Origin: Methanobrevibacter sp. | Lineage (GTDB): Archaea; Methanobacteriota; Methanobacteria; Methanobacteriales; Methanobacteriaceae | Length of the DNA: 64,000 nucleotides | NCBI RefSeq assembly: GCF_017427765.1 | Contig: NZ_JAFRSC010000034.1 | Coordinates: 1 to 64,000 of the forward strand | Direction of reading: 5' to 3' | In this document: positions 8,261 to 17,800 of the stretch, in pieces | How the letters are laid out: each line of letters begins with the position of its first letter | Numbering within the stretch: the stretch's first letter is position 1 | The notes under the pieces: model-generated | Databases searched by the model: none | What the model was told of the DNA's origin: nothing | Seen by the model: only the letters and a program-made list of their open reading frames with translations | Program-made: the position numbers and the translations under genes

Positions 8261-9715
8261 ATGAGTCAACAAACACAATGGGATTCGTCACTTGCATTTA
8301 TTTTTGCTATGATTGGGGCTGCTGTTGGGTTAGGTAACATCTGGCGTTTCAGTTATGTACTGTATTCTAATGGTGGAGGATCATTTTTTATCCCTTATTT
8401 TGTAGCAATAGCTATTATGGGAATTCCTTTTTTAATATTAGAATATGGTGTGGGTTTCAGCTTCAAGGAATCCTTTTCGAAGATTATGAAAGATATCAAG
8501 CCACAGTTTGAGTTTATTGCTTGGATTCTGGTTTTATTCGTGTTTATTGTTGTAATTTATTATATGGTAATTTTGAGTTGGGATCTGGTTTACCTGTTAA
8601 GCAGTTTCACGTTTAACTGGGGAACAAATACGGCTGAATACTTCGTACACAGTGTCGGCGGAAGTTCCAACCTGTCAAATGCCAGCTTTTTACTTATTCC
8701 AACAACCGTTGGCGTACTGATTTTATGGGTTGTTTTATGGTTTATTGCAAACAGGGATGTTGATAAGGGAATCGGTAAGGTTTCAAAGATTTTAATTCCT
8801 GCATTGTTTGTAATAATGGGTATTATCATCGTTTATGCATTGACACTTCCGGGTGCATCTCTTGGAATCAATACTCTGCTGACTCCGGACTGGAGCAAGC
8901 TTCTTGATGTAAATATCTGGCTTGCGGCATTTGCTCAGATTATCTTCTCATTAAGTATGGGTCAGGCAATTGCACTTACATACGCAAGCTATCTGCCTGA
9001 AAATTCAAAGCTCATTGACAATGTCCTTATTGTAGTCGCTTCCAACTCAGCATTTGAAATCTGTACTGCATTCGGAGTATTTTCAATTTTAGGTTACATG
9101 TCAGTTACGGCCGGAACTCCGATGGTTCAGCTTGTAACTGAAGGTACTGGACTTGTATTTATTGTGTTCCCAATGATTTTCAATATCATGGGACCGATTG
9201 GCCGTATATTGGCTCCGCTGTTATTCTTGGCAATTCTCTTTGCAGGGGTCACTTCAGCTCTCGGATTTTTCGAACCGATGCTAAACTCAGCATCTGCAAA
9301 ATTGGGATGGTCCCGTAAAAAAACAGCTACAGTTTTAGCCGTAATAGGATGTGCATTTTCAATTCTTCTTACAACAGGAATCAGCAGCTACCTTGTAGGT
9401 ATCATCGATGCGTTTGTAAACGAATTCGGAATATTGCTCCTGATTGGTGTACAGTGTATTGTATTTGCATGGTTCTATGGTGTGGAACATTTCCTTCCGG
9501 CTTTAAATGAGCACTCTACTTTCAAAGTCGGTAAAACATGGTCATTTGTAATAAAATACTTGCTGCCAATAGTTTTAATCATAATGTGGGCAATAGGTAT
9601 TATACAGTTGTTCTCAACTGCAAAGACATTCGAAATAATCATTGATGTGATTATTATCGTTGCGGTATTCGTGTTTGGTGTTATTTTCACTAAACTCAAA
9701 CCTGTAGAGGAATGA
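8261..9715 (+). CDS. Sodium-dependent transporter, neurotransmitter:sodium symporter (NSS/SNF) family
   Basis: 484-residue polytopic membrane protein of the LeuT-fold family, which takes up amino acids or related solutes with Na+. The N-terminal signature GAAVGLGNIWRFSY (residues 19-32) followed by NGGGSFFIPYF is diagnostic, and about 11-12 hydrophobic segments follow. Length is typical for prokaryotic members. The substrate cannot be assigned. There is no clear ribosome-binding site at ATG 8261, and an AT-rich BoxA-like stretch about 25 bases upstream (8228-8240) suggests a leaderless transcript. The next gene starts directly after its stop. Confidence 0.93.
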   Translation: MSQQTQWDSSLAFIFAMIGAAVGLGNIWRFSYVLYSNGGGSFFIPYFVAIAIMGIPFLILEYGVGFSFKESFSKIMKDIKPQFEFIAWILVLFVFIVVIYYMVILSWDLVYLLSSFTFNWGTNTAEYFVHSVGGSSNLSNASFLLIPTTVGVLILWVVLWFIANRDVDKGIGKVSKILIPALFVIMGIIIVYALTLPGASLGINTLLTPDWSKLLDVNIWLAAFAQIIFSLSMGQAIALTYASYLPENSKLIDNVLIVVASNSAFEICTAFGVFSILGYMSVTAGTPMVQLVTEGTGLVFIVFPMIFNIMGPIGRILAPLLFLAILFAGVTSALGFFEPMLNSASAKLGWSRKKTATVLAVIGCAFSILLTTGISSYLVGIIDAFVNEFGILLLIGVQCIVFAWFYGVEHFLPALNEHSTFKVGKTWSFVIKYLLPIVLIIMWAIGIIQLFSTAKTFEIIIDVIIIVAVFVFGVIFTKLKPVEE

Positions 9716-9720
9716 TTTAT

Positions 9721-9993
9721 ATGGGGTTTGCAGAGGAATTCAAACAGGCAATCGATGTTAACGATGGAGGAAAAGCGGCAGACATTCTCTTGGCATGGCG
9801 TGATAGGGAAGACGCAAACCATAAGTATGCGATTATAATCTATGACGGTATGCCTCCGTCTCAAATACACTATTCCGAACTGCTTCAATGGCTGGATGAG
9901 GCTGATAAGATGACTCCCCGTGATGAGTCTCTTAAGAGCTGGTACAGGCAAACTGCCCTGATGGTAATCAACATCAACAAAAATCAGGGTTGA
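9721..9993 (+). CDS. Hypothetical protein, downstream of NSS transporter
   Basis: 90 residues, soluble and acidic, containing AEEFKQAIDVNDGGKAADILLAWRD in outline (helical N-terminus) and LLQWLDEADKMTPRDESLKSW. I do not recognise a family. The ATG at 9721 is favoured because GAGGAATGA lies at a sensible distance; an upstream ATG at 9712 overlaps the transporter stop as ATGA. Tight linkage indicates translation from the transporter mRNA, so it may modulate the transporter, but this is inference. Confidence 0.65.
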   Translation: MGFAEEFKQAIDVNDGGKAADILLAWRDREDANHKYAIIIYDGMPPSQIHYSELLQWLDEADKMTPRDESLKSWYRQTALMVININKNQG

Positions 9994-10001
9994 AAATGAG
10001 T

Positions 10002-10039
10002 AGGGGGCAAATCCCCTTAATTATTTTTTTTAATTTTTT
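10002..10039 (+). terminator. Hairpin plus T-tract terminator
   Basis: AGGGG (10002-10006) pairs with CCCCT (10013-10017), followed by long T-runs to about 10039. It closes the transporter transcript. Confidence 0.7.
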
Positions 10040-10219
10040 GCAGGAATTGCTTCTGTTATATTATTGATTTTACGATTAATTAAATTAATTTTATTTTTAA
10101 AACTAGTGAAATTATTTATTGTTATTATTAATATATTGACTTTTAGGTTATTTTTTAAAAAATAGTTCTGCCAAGTATATATCATCAAATAAAAAAATAT
10201 AATTCAGTAATTTTTTGGT

Positions 10220-10441
10220 TCAGTTAACAAGCTGGGCTTCAATGTAGGTGAGATACAGTGCATAAAGCCATACCAGAATGGAGATGAAACTGAATATTGA
10301 AGAGACCCACATTCCCAAAACGTTCAACACTATTGTAATTCCAAAGTAGGTAAGCCCTTTTTTGACATCACCAAGATATGCAAGACCCAAACCTGAAAAA
10401 ATCACAGAGATTAAAAGTGCAACTTTCATGTTATCCGCCAT
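10220..10441 (-). CDS. Small membrane protein, two predicted transmembrane segments
   Basis: 73 residues starting MADNMKVALLIS. Two or three hydrophobic segments (residues 6-24, 29-45 and 50-68) fill almost the whole protein, in the manner of TM2/DUF5683-like small membrane proteins (GLGLAYLGDVKKGLTYFG). The start at 10441 is chosen because TTGGAGGAAATAAT precedes it; the longer frame from 10459 would absorb that ribosome-binding site. The function is unknown, and it appears to be a single-gene transcript. Confidence 0.7.
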   Translation of the reverse strand: MADNMKVALLISVIFSGLGLAYLGDVKKGLTYFGITIVLNVLGMWVSSIFSFISILVWLYALYLTYIEAQLVN

Positions 10442-10518
10442 ATTATTTCCTCCAATCAATAGTTGTATTAATTAATTTGTGAGTGATTTGATGTAAATGA
10501 TGATGTTTCAGATAAGAG

Positions 10519-10587
10519 AATCTAAGGGAAACCCCTTAGATTAACTTAAACTAAAAAATTTTTTTAGTATAACACGGAAGTGTTATA
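10519..10587 (-). terminator. Two tandem hairpins downstream of HEPN cassette 1
   Basis: A 10-bp perfect stem (AATCTAAGGG at 10519-10528 with its complement at 10533-10542) and an 8-bp stem (TATAACAC at 10568-10575 with GTGTTATA at 10580-10587) flank a run of A/T. Both lie where leftward transcription from the HEPN cassette should end. Apart from these, the 10442-10723 interval holds no gene I can support. Confidence 0.5.
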
Positions 10588-10723
10588 ATAATTAGTATTT
10601 TTAAGATGTTATTTAAAGATTTACTTATTTTTGGATGCCTAAATATTTTTTGATTAAATTATTCCAATTGTATACAATTTAACATTTCTGGAGCAATTTT
10701 TATAAGATTTAAAAAAAATAGTT

Positions 10724-11140
10724 TTAGTTAAATTCCAGATTATGGATAATATTTTCCATATATTTGATGGCATCAGTGACTTCTTGTGGTGTTATATCTA
10801 CAAAAGGATTATAGTCAGCTTTTGATCTTAAATCAAATAGATTATGCAATTCAGTTTTAATTTTTCTTTCACCAAAATTAATCAATGCATTTCTGATTTG
10901 TTTGTGTGAGCTGATTTGTTCTTCTCCATCTTCAAAATCCCAAGGTGATTTAGGTTTGAAGTTATGTGTTTCTTCAAGCCACAACTGACACATTAAATAC
11001 GCACTATAATATGCTCTATTAATTATTGTTGAATTAATACATCGCTCGTCACAGTTTTTAGGGATTATTTGTTGTTTCAGTTGAGCTAATTTCAATGTCA
11101 ACAAATATAGCTGAAACTGAGGATATTTAGTTATATTCAT
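10724..11140 (-). CDS. HEPN-domain protein, cassette 1
   Basis: 138 residues of all-helical HEPN type (PF05168-like): INRAYYSAYLMCQLWLE near residues 40-56 and LFDLRSKADYNPF near 101-113. Many HEPN proteins are RNases with an R-x4-6-H motif; here the equivalent stretch is R105-SKADY-N111, with Asn where His is expected, so activity is doubtful. GAGGGATAAT precedes the ATG. Nine bases separate it from the upstream partner gene on the same strand. A closely similar protein is encoded at 13052-13468. It may be part of a two-gene toxin-antitoxin-like unit, but neither role is proven. Confidence 0.75.
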   Translation of the reverse strand: MNITKYPQFQLYLLTLKLAQLKQQIIPKNCDERCINSTIINRAYYSAYLMCQLWLEETHNFKPKSPWDFEDGEEQISSHKQIRNALINFGERKIKTELHNLFDLRSKADYNPFVDITPQEVTDAIKYMENIIHNLEFN

Positions 11141-11149
11141 ATTATCCCT

Positions 11150-11443
11150 CTATTTGAATATGATTACAGAATTAATGTAAAATTCACGGATTCCGTTGGC
11201 ATTTGAAAAATTTTCCATATGTTCATAAAGTTTCTCCAGTATTTCATCAAGCTCTTCTTCTTTTGCACCATTCAATTTTTCAAATGAGTACACATAGTCT
11301 AGCGTGTCTATATCAGGTACTTCTTTCATGTTCATCGCACCTAAAGAATCAAAATTTTTTCCAAATTTTTCAATCTCTTCTGTGTAGATCTTTTCTGCTG
11401 GTGCCATTTCGCGTTTAAATTTCAAAAATCTTTGTTCGCTCAT
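11150..11443 (-). CDS. Small acidic partner protein of HEPN cassette 1
   Basis: 97 residues, acidic, predicted mostly helical, with MAPAEKIYTEEIEKFGKNF, PDIDTLDYVYSFEKLNG and LYEHMENFSNANGI in sequence. I see no nucleotidyltransferase (MNT) motif, so this is not the classical MNT partner of HEPN. The GGTGATAAA before the ATG is a good ribosome-binding site. It is the first gene of the two-gene cassette and has a paralogue at 13473-13775. The family is unnamed to my knowledge. Confidence 0.7.
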   Translation of the reverse strand: MSEQRFLKFKREMAPAEKIYTEEIEKFGKNFDSLGAMNMKEVPDIDTLDYVYSFEKLNGAKEEELDEILEKLYEHMENFSNANGIREFYINSVIIFK

Positions 11444-11658
11444 TTTATCACCAGAAATATTATGTCATTCATTAAACAAATAGTTTTTCTTATCTTTCAT
11501 ATTAATTTAAGGTTTTTAAATCAATATTTACTTTAATATGTAATTTTACACGCCTAGTTTAATATTTTGCTTTGAATTTTAAATATTTTTTCTTTCATTT
11601 TAAAGCAATTTTTTCAAATCATAACAACTTTTATTTAAGTTTTTACAAATCTTTAGCC

Positions 11659-12090
11659 ATGAATCAAAAAATATTATTTTCACTTTTGCTGTTCGTTCTT
11701 GCTATTTTTGCAGTCGGATGCGTTGCGGCAAGCGAAAGCCAGATAACAATCAGTGGTGTTGATTTCAATATTCCTTCGGGTTTTGTAGAAAATACAAGCC
11801 AGGAACTCATTAATCATCATGTCTCTAAAGGATCAGTTTCATATGTTGAAAACGGAAAGGCGTTTACAAACAACAAAACTGAAGTTGGCCTTCTTGTAAG
11901 TGAATATGATGGATATGAGGTAACTGATGATGTTGTAAAGGCTATTGGCGGTAAAGCCAAAACAATTAGTGGTGTAGACGGTTATATTATGGAAGATGAT
12001 GGCTATTATGTCTTCAGCTATCCTAAAGACGGTAAATTGGCAGTCATTTCCTGTGAAAATGAAGATCTGATTGGTCAATTTATTGCATGA
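11659..12090 (+). CDS. Small secreted/lipoprotein-like protein
   Basis: 143 residues. N-terminal signal MNQKILFSLLLFVLAIFAVG with a following CVAASES, so the first Cys could be a lipid-attachment site, although archaeal lipobox rules are not strict. The mature part (ISGVDFNIPSGFVEN, YVFSYPKDGKLAVISCENEDL) resembles small methanobrevibacter surface proteins of unknown role. The start is set at 11659 because the signal peptide begins there; a TATA-like TTATTTAAG about 25 bases upstream implies a leaderless mRNA. It lies between the two HEPN cassettes and reads opposite to them. Confidence 0.7.
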   Translation: MNQKILFSLLLFVLAIFAVGCVAASESQITISGVDFNIPSGFVENTSQELINHHVSKGSVSYVENGKAFTNNKTEVGLLVSEYDGYEVTDDVVKAIGGKAKTISGVDGYIMEDDGYYVFSYPKDGKLAVISCENEDLIGQFIA

Positions 12091-12151
12091 TTTTTTAAAA
12101 TGATGCATTGAGTCTCTCCGGCAGGATGCTGGAGAATTCATGTATATAATG

Positions 12152-12853
12152 TTAAAATCCCATCAAAAATACAGTAAATACTACTGCATCAGTCAGCAGA
12201 TGTGATATGTATGGAACAAGTATATTTTTAGTTTTAAGATATCCGTACATTTCAAATATTGTTCCAAAACCTTGCAACAGAATTACTGAAGCTAAAGTGG
12301 AGTATGGCGGAGCGTAGTGAAGCAGACCAAATCCTATCATAACAATGATTGCAGATACAATTATCGCTAATTTGCGGTTATCACTAAATTTGTAGATAAA
12401 ACGCATGAGAAACATTAACGGTATGAATTTGAGTAATTCTTCACCCATCATGGAAAAGACCAATCCGATTGTACTTTCTATTGTAATTCCCATAGCTTCT
12501 GCAGTTGTTTCTACTCCTGAAAGTCCAAATGTGTCCAAAACAGTTCCGACTGAAAGGGAATAAATCATATATCCTATAAACATCACCACTGCAAGGATTA
12601 TCTCATTTTTTGTAGGTTTGTAAATGAACAGTGAATAGTCCCAGTTGGAGTAATAAAGCAATGGAACAAGCATTATCAAACAAAATAACAGTCCGCTAAT
12701 TATCTCTGAATTTGTTATTAATGTAGATACCATATAAACGATGTATGAAATAGGTACGCTTAATAACAATACAATCCAACCGGTTTTAGAAATTCGGGGA
12801 TTGTGATTATAATACGGAAAATATCTTGTGCTGTCAAATTCTAAAAAGTTCAT
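12152..12853 (-). CDS. CPBP-family intramembrane metalloprotease
   Basis: 233-residue polytopic membrane protein of the CPBP (CAAX protease and bacteriocin-processing, ABI) family. The three motifs are visible: E138-E139-LLK (normally EExxxR, here with K), FGLLH with H179, and H218-LLTD222. These residues coordinate the metal and catalyse cleavage within the membrane in characterised members. GTGATAAG precedes the ATG. It lies between the duplicated HEPN cassettes, transcribed in the same direction as both. The substrate is unknown. Confidence 0.8.
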   Translation of the reverse strand: MNFLEFDSTRYFPYYNHNPRISKTGWIVLLLSVPISYIVYMVSTLITNSEIISGLLFCLIMLVPLLYYSNWDYSLFIYKPTKNEIILAVVMFIGYMIYSLSVGTVLDTFGLSGVETTAEAMGITIESTIGLVFSMMGEELLKFIPLMFLMRFIYKFSDNRKLAIIVSAIIVMIGFGLLHYAPPYSTLASVILLQGFGTIFEMYGYLKTKNILVPYISHLLTDAVVFTVFLMGF

Positions 12854-13051
12854 CTTATCACTACTAAATGTTTTAAGGTCATCATTTTTAATTTTTGTGG
12901 AAATTTGATGTTGATTTTAGCATGTGATGTTTTTTTTTAATTTTACGGGGGTCTTTGAATATGTTTGCATTTGATACTGGTGTGTGAATTATGGGAGCAT
13001 ATAAATTTTGTAGGCTGTATGTAAAATTTTAGGAGATTAAAAAAAATAGTT

Positions 13052-13468
13052 TTAGTTGAATTTGAGGTGTTTATATATTTTTTCCATGTGATTTATGGAA
13101 TCGGCTACTTCTTGAGGTGTTATGTCAATGAAAGGATTGTAATCGGCTTTTTGTCTGAGTTTAAACAAGTTATACAGTTCAGTTTTCATATTTTTCTCTC
13201 CAAAATTTTTCAATGCCTCTCTAACTTGTTTGTGTTCGCCAATTCGCTCTTCATTTTCATCAAACTCCCAAGGATGTTTGATTTTAAAGTTTTTGACATA
13301 TTCCAGCCATAATTCGCAGTAGAGAAATGCACTGTAATATGCTCTATTGATTATACTGGCATTAACACACCATTCATCGCAATTTTTTGGAATTAACTGA
13401 TTTTTCAACATCAACATATGTAATGTTAGAAGGTATAGTTGAAATTGAGGATATTTTGTTATGTTCAT
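13052..13468 (-). CDS. HEPN-domain protein, cassette 2
   Basis: 138 residues, co-linear with the protein at 10724-11140: both begin MNITKYPQFQLYLLTL and contain IPKNCDE, INRAYYSA and KADYNPFIDITPQEV or a close variant. The potential catalytic motif is again R105-QKADY-N111, with Asn in place of His. The start at 13468 is chosen from this homology and from the AAAGGTGATTTA site before it; a longer frame would run into the upstream gene. It is 4 bases downstream of its partner gene. Confidence 0.75.
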   Translation of the reverse strand: MNITKYPQFQLYLLTLHMLMLKNQLIPKNCDEWCVNASIINRAYYSAFLYCELWLEYVKNFKIKHPWEFDENEERIGEHKQVREALKNFGEKNMKTELYNLFKLRQKADYNPFIDITPQEVADSINHMEKIYKHLKFN

Positions 13469-13472
13469 TAAA

Positions 13473-13775
13473 TCACCTTTTATATGAAATGATTGTGTTG
13501 TTTGAAAACTTTTCGATACCATTTTCTTTTGAAAATTTATCCATGTGGTTGTAGAGTTCTGTAAGGGTTTTGTCAAGAACCGCTTCACTTGTCCCATTTA
13601 ATTTTTCAAAGCAGAAAATATAATCTTGTGTATCAATGTCTGGCATTTCTTCTAAGGTCATTTCACCTAAAAAGCCATAATTTTTCGCAAAATCTTTAAT
13701 TTCTTTAGTATATGTTTCTTTCGCCGGTTCCATTTCCGATTTGAATTTGTCTAGTTTTGTTGATATTTTTCTCAC
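13473..13775 (-). CDS. Small acidic partner protein of HEPN cassette 2
   Basis: 100 residues from a GTG start; homologous along its length to the 11150-11443 product (MEPAKETYTKEI, PDIDTQDYIFCFEKLNG, LYNHMDKFSKENGI). The start is uncertain. The GTG at 13775 lies within an AGAGGTGA that looks like the ribosome-binding site, and the paralogue's ATG position corresponds to an ATA at 13766. Translation may begin at GTG, giving 100 residues, or at ATA, giving 97. The function is unknown; it is the partner of an adjacent HEPN protein. Confidence 0.65.
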   Translation of the reverse strand: MRKISTKLDKFKSEMEPAKETYTKEIKDFAKNYGFLGEMTLEEMPDIDTQDYIFCFEKLNGTSEAVLDKTLTELYNHMDKFSKENGIEKFSNNTIISYKR

Positions 13776-13953
13776 CTCTTGAATTTTATTTTATAGAAAA
13801 ATTATTTTTTCTACATTTAATATGTTTATCTTAATTTGATATATATTTTACTCATTAATTACTTTTAAATTATAAATTAAGGTAAATTTTGCACTTTCAA
13901 AGCAATTTTACAGTGTTAAAACAATTTTATCTGGTGTTGATTTCATCATCAAG

Positions 13954-14880
13954 TTAGGATTTGACTTTGTCATATCCAACAATTGCTGTTAATATGATTA
14001 AAAATATTGTGAAAATTAGTATTGGGATTTGTGAGTAGTCATAAGCAGCTATTGCGTTGAAGTTTTCGGCTGTTTGGTTGTTTCCCAATGTTAGTATGTT
14101 TTCTAGTGTGACTGTTTTTGATACTGAGTTTTGTTGTGTGGAACCTGTTGGGTTTTTGTTTGGGTCCGGGTCTGGGTCTGGATTTGGGTCAGGGTTTGGA
14201 TTTGGGTCTTCGCCTCCGCCTTCTTCTGCTTCTTCTTTTTTGTCGTTCCATATTATGAATATTGCTCCGCCCATACTTGCCTGATGGACTGTGTGCTGTG
14301 ATCCGTCTCTGTCATCGCTTGTTTCGGTTACGCTTGATGTTACTTTGGGTGATCCGGTTTTCATTGATGTGATAACGAAGTTGTTGAGCATGTTTTTTTC
14401 TTTGGAATCGGATGTGGCATATACTTTGTTTACGTATGTTCCTGCGGATTTTAGTTTGGTTATGACTGTCAGTGATGCGGTTTCAGAAGGTGCCAAATCG
14501 CCGATTGTCCATGTTCTTGTTTGCGGATTGTATTCGCCCATTGTGTTGTTGTGTGATATGTATTGGAGGTTGTTTGAAAATATGTCAAGTACTTTGACAT
14601 TTTTTGCTGTTTCTCCGTTTGCGGCGAGTGTTATTGTCCATGGGACTTCAGAGCCGACCGGGTTGTATTTTCCATCTACATATGCAGGGGTCACGTTTAC
14701 ATTAACGGCTAAATCAACGTTTGATGAAGTGTATGTCCTTTCGGTTAAGACGTCTCCACTAACTGCGCTTTCCATGTCTGCAGATGTTAAATCTGTTGCG
14801 TTTTCACTGGCTGTCGCTGTTCCCAGTGAAAGTAGGATTATCATAATCGCCGTTAGTGTTAGTATGTATTTTATTTTCAT
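13954..14880 (-). CDS. Secreted DUF11-domain protein with C-terminal membrane anchor
   Basis: 308 residues. Signal peptide (1-25), one DUF11-type module (about 50-175, with VPWTITLAANGETAKNVKV and TWTIGDLAPSETASLTV), a low-complexity linker PNPDPNPDPDPDPNKNP near residues 227-245, and a final hydrophobic segment (IPILIFTIFLIILTAIVGY) followed by basic residues, typical of a C-terminal anchor. Its ATG overlaps the stop of the 2070-residue adhesin gene as ATGA, so the two are translationally coupled. It is plausibly a cell-surface anchor or stalk protein for that adhesin, which has no membrane anchor of its own. Confidence 0.8.
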   Translation of the reverse strand: MKIKYILTLTAIMIILLSLGTATASENATDLTSADMESAVSGDVLTERTYTSSNVDLAVNVNVTPAYVDGKYNPVGSEVPWTITLAANGETAKNVKVLDIFSNNLQYISHNNTMGEYNPQTRTWTIGDLAPSETASLTVITKLKSAGTYVNKVYATSDSKEKNMLNNFVITSMKTGSPKVTSSVTETSDDRDGSQHTVHQASMGGAIFIIWNDKKEEAEEGGGEDPNPNPDPNPDPDPDPNKNPTGSTQQNSVSKTVTLENILTLGNNQTAENFNAIAAYDYSQIPILIFTIFLIILTAIVGYDKVKS

Positions 14881-17800
14881 TTTTTAACCGTTATTGTTGC
14901 TGTTTTTGTAACGGAATTGTAGTATTTGTCTCCGTTATATTTTATGGTTGCTTTGTATGTTCCTTTTTTGGTAATCTTTAAAGTGAATGTGGCCTGACCT
15001 TTGGAGTTGGTTTTTACTGTGTAGGTTTTGCCGTTTACTTTAATGGTAACCTTTGTATTTTTCATTACTTTACCTAAATTGTTTTTAAGTGTAATTGTGT
15101 ATTTTTTGGTTTTTGCGCTTACCTTAAAGGTCTTTTTGTTTGCGGTAAGTTTTGGAGTTGCCTTTTTAATTACAACTTTCACCTGACAGCTTGCGCTGGA
15201 ATATTGACTGTTTCCTTCAAATGTTATTGTTGTTGAGTATGTGTTCGGAGCCAGGTTAATTGCTAGGCTTGCTTGGCCTTTTGAATTTGTTTTGATTGTA
15301 TATGTTTTGCCGCTGATTTTAACTTTAACGTTTGTGTTTGCTATTGCATTTCCTTTATCATCTTTTAAGGTCACTGTCAGTTTAGCGTTGGTTCCATATA
15401 CTTTTTCAAGCCCTGAACTTGTTAGAACTGCTGGTTTTACAATTTTCAGGGTTCCGGTTTTTACAGTATAGCTGACTAAACTATCATCAGATAGATTTCC
15501 GTCAAGTTCATATTCTCCAAGGTCAATATCGCTTGTATTTAATATATATCCTCCAAGTTCTCTGGTATATTTGATTTTAAGGTTTTTAACATCTTCTTTA
15601 TTGTTTTTGTTTGTCAATGTGAAATTCAAATCGCTTACTGTAAATGTATTTCCGTCGTCATTTACTAATCTGGCTAAACTTACATTATTTCCTTTAACTG
15701 CAGAGATATTGCTGAAAACCAGATATAATGGTGAATCATATGGGCAGTATCCGGTATACCATATTGCAGCTGCATTTTCATTGCCCATTTCCATTTTATT
15801 GTTTTTTAGATATAGCTGGCTTGTTGGATTGTGAGCATAAAACAGGATTGCTTCTCTGTTCAGATTGGATTTGAAGTTTGAATTGGAGATTTCAAGTGTG
15901 CTTTCGGAAAATATGCTTCCTCCATATTCTGTAGCCAGATCGTTTGTGAATTCACAATTTATTAACTTTGTTGGAGCATCATAACCTGAACATATTGCGC
16001 CTCCGTATATGGCACTATTTGAGTTAAATTTTGAATTTTTGATAATGCTGTCGCCGTCTAAACTGAGGGCTCCTCCATTATCTGTTGCACTATTGTTTTT
16101 GAAGTCGCAATTGGTTATATTTAAATCATTTTCACAAAGTATTGCTCCTCCGTATTGGGCGGTATTTGATTCAAATATTGAATTTTCTATTTTGTTTTTT
16201 CCTACTGTATAGAGAGCTCCTCCGTCATCAGCGCTGTTTGATTTGAAGACCGTATTATCTATAAATCCTCCCATCAGTGAGTAGACTGCTCCGCCCATAT
16301 TTCCTGTGTTGTTTATGAATTTACAGTTTGTGATGTTTATATTTTCATATGCTGCCAGTGCGCCTCCCTGGGTGTCAGCGCTGTTTGATTCGAACATGCT
16401 GTCTTCAATATTAAGTTTATCGTTTGAATAAAATGATCCTCCATTATATGTTGCGCTATTGTTTTTGAAGTTGCATTTTATAACATCAACATAATCATAT
16501 GATATTATTGCTCCTCCGTATTGGGCGGTATTTGATTCGAATATTGAATTTTCTATTTTATTTTCTCCTACGGTATAGAGAGCTCCTCCGTTATCAGCGC
16601 TGTTTGATTTGAAAAGTGTATTATCTATAAATCCTTCCTTCAGTGAGTAGACTGCTCCTCCCAGGTCTCCTGTGTTGTTTATGAATTTACAGTTTGTGAT
16701 GTTCATATACTCAAATGCGGCCAGTGCGCCGCCACATTTGTCGGCTCTGTTGGATTCGAATAGTGAGTTTTCTATATTGCACGGACCATATGATATTATT
16801 GCTCCTCCATTAACGTAGCAATAATTGCTTTTAAATATTGAGTCAGATACAGTTAATTGTCCTTCGCAGTAAACAGCACCACCATATGCTCCCTCGTTGT
16901 CTGAAAAAGTACAGTTGTAAATGTTTAAGTTTCCAAATGCGATTATTGAACTCTCATTCGCTCCTATAATGTTAATATTTCTTAAAGTAACTTCACAATC
17001 ATCATCGCTTTGGAAAAGACCTGATTTTGAAAGACAGTTTATTGTATGGCCATTTCCCTCAATAGTTAATGAATGGTCAATCACGATGACGTCCTGAAAA
17101 TTCACATCATAGTAATAATCGTCAGTTAGGTTGATTACATCTCCCGCATCACTGTGAAAAATCATTGAATGAAGTTCGGTTAATGTGTTTGTTGTTGCAA
17201 CATCTGTAACGCTGGATGTGACAACAAAATCAAATGTAACAGGTCTTGAATAATAATAATTGGATTTGAGTTTGGCTGAGAATGTATAATTTCCCTCTTT
17301 ATCAAAACTGATTTTTAAAACACTTTTTCCGCCGTTAATTTTTGAATAATATGTTTCGCCGTTGATTTTTATTTCTACAAGCTGTTCATATGTCTCATTT
17401 TCACCCCATTCAGGAATATTCATGGAGATAAAAACGGTTTTATTGAGGGGAACTTCCTTAAATGAAACCACATTGAGGTTATACATATCGTAAGTGGAAC
17501 CTATGCGTGTTCCCAGAGGTGTTACTACAGAAGTGGACAGCGGAGTATAATCCATTCTGCTGGTGGTGGTAAATGCCTTGATACAGGCCACCTGTGAAGT
17601 GTTTGCTTTAGCTCCAGTATATGAAAAGTTGTACTGGGAAGTTAAATCATTTAAATCCATCCAGTCTTTGGAGTTGTAACTGAAAAATGAAACGTTGCTT
17701 GGATAAATTTGTTTATATAATTCATCAGCCTGACAAACAGGGATATTTGCATCAATTAATTTTATGATGATTTCAAATTCATTGCTTTTGTTTAGTAGTA

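Larger units (their letters stand above)
10706..13775. repeat. Direct duplication of a HEPN two-gene cassette
   Basis: Segments 10706-11443 and about 13031-13775 carry the same gene pair in the same orientation. Similarity extends into the 3' flank: both have an AAAAAAAATAGTTTTAGTT stretch immediately after the HEPN stop. The copies have diverged in coding sequence, so the duplication is not very recent. The CPBP protease and a secreted protein gene lie between them. Confidence 0.75.
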
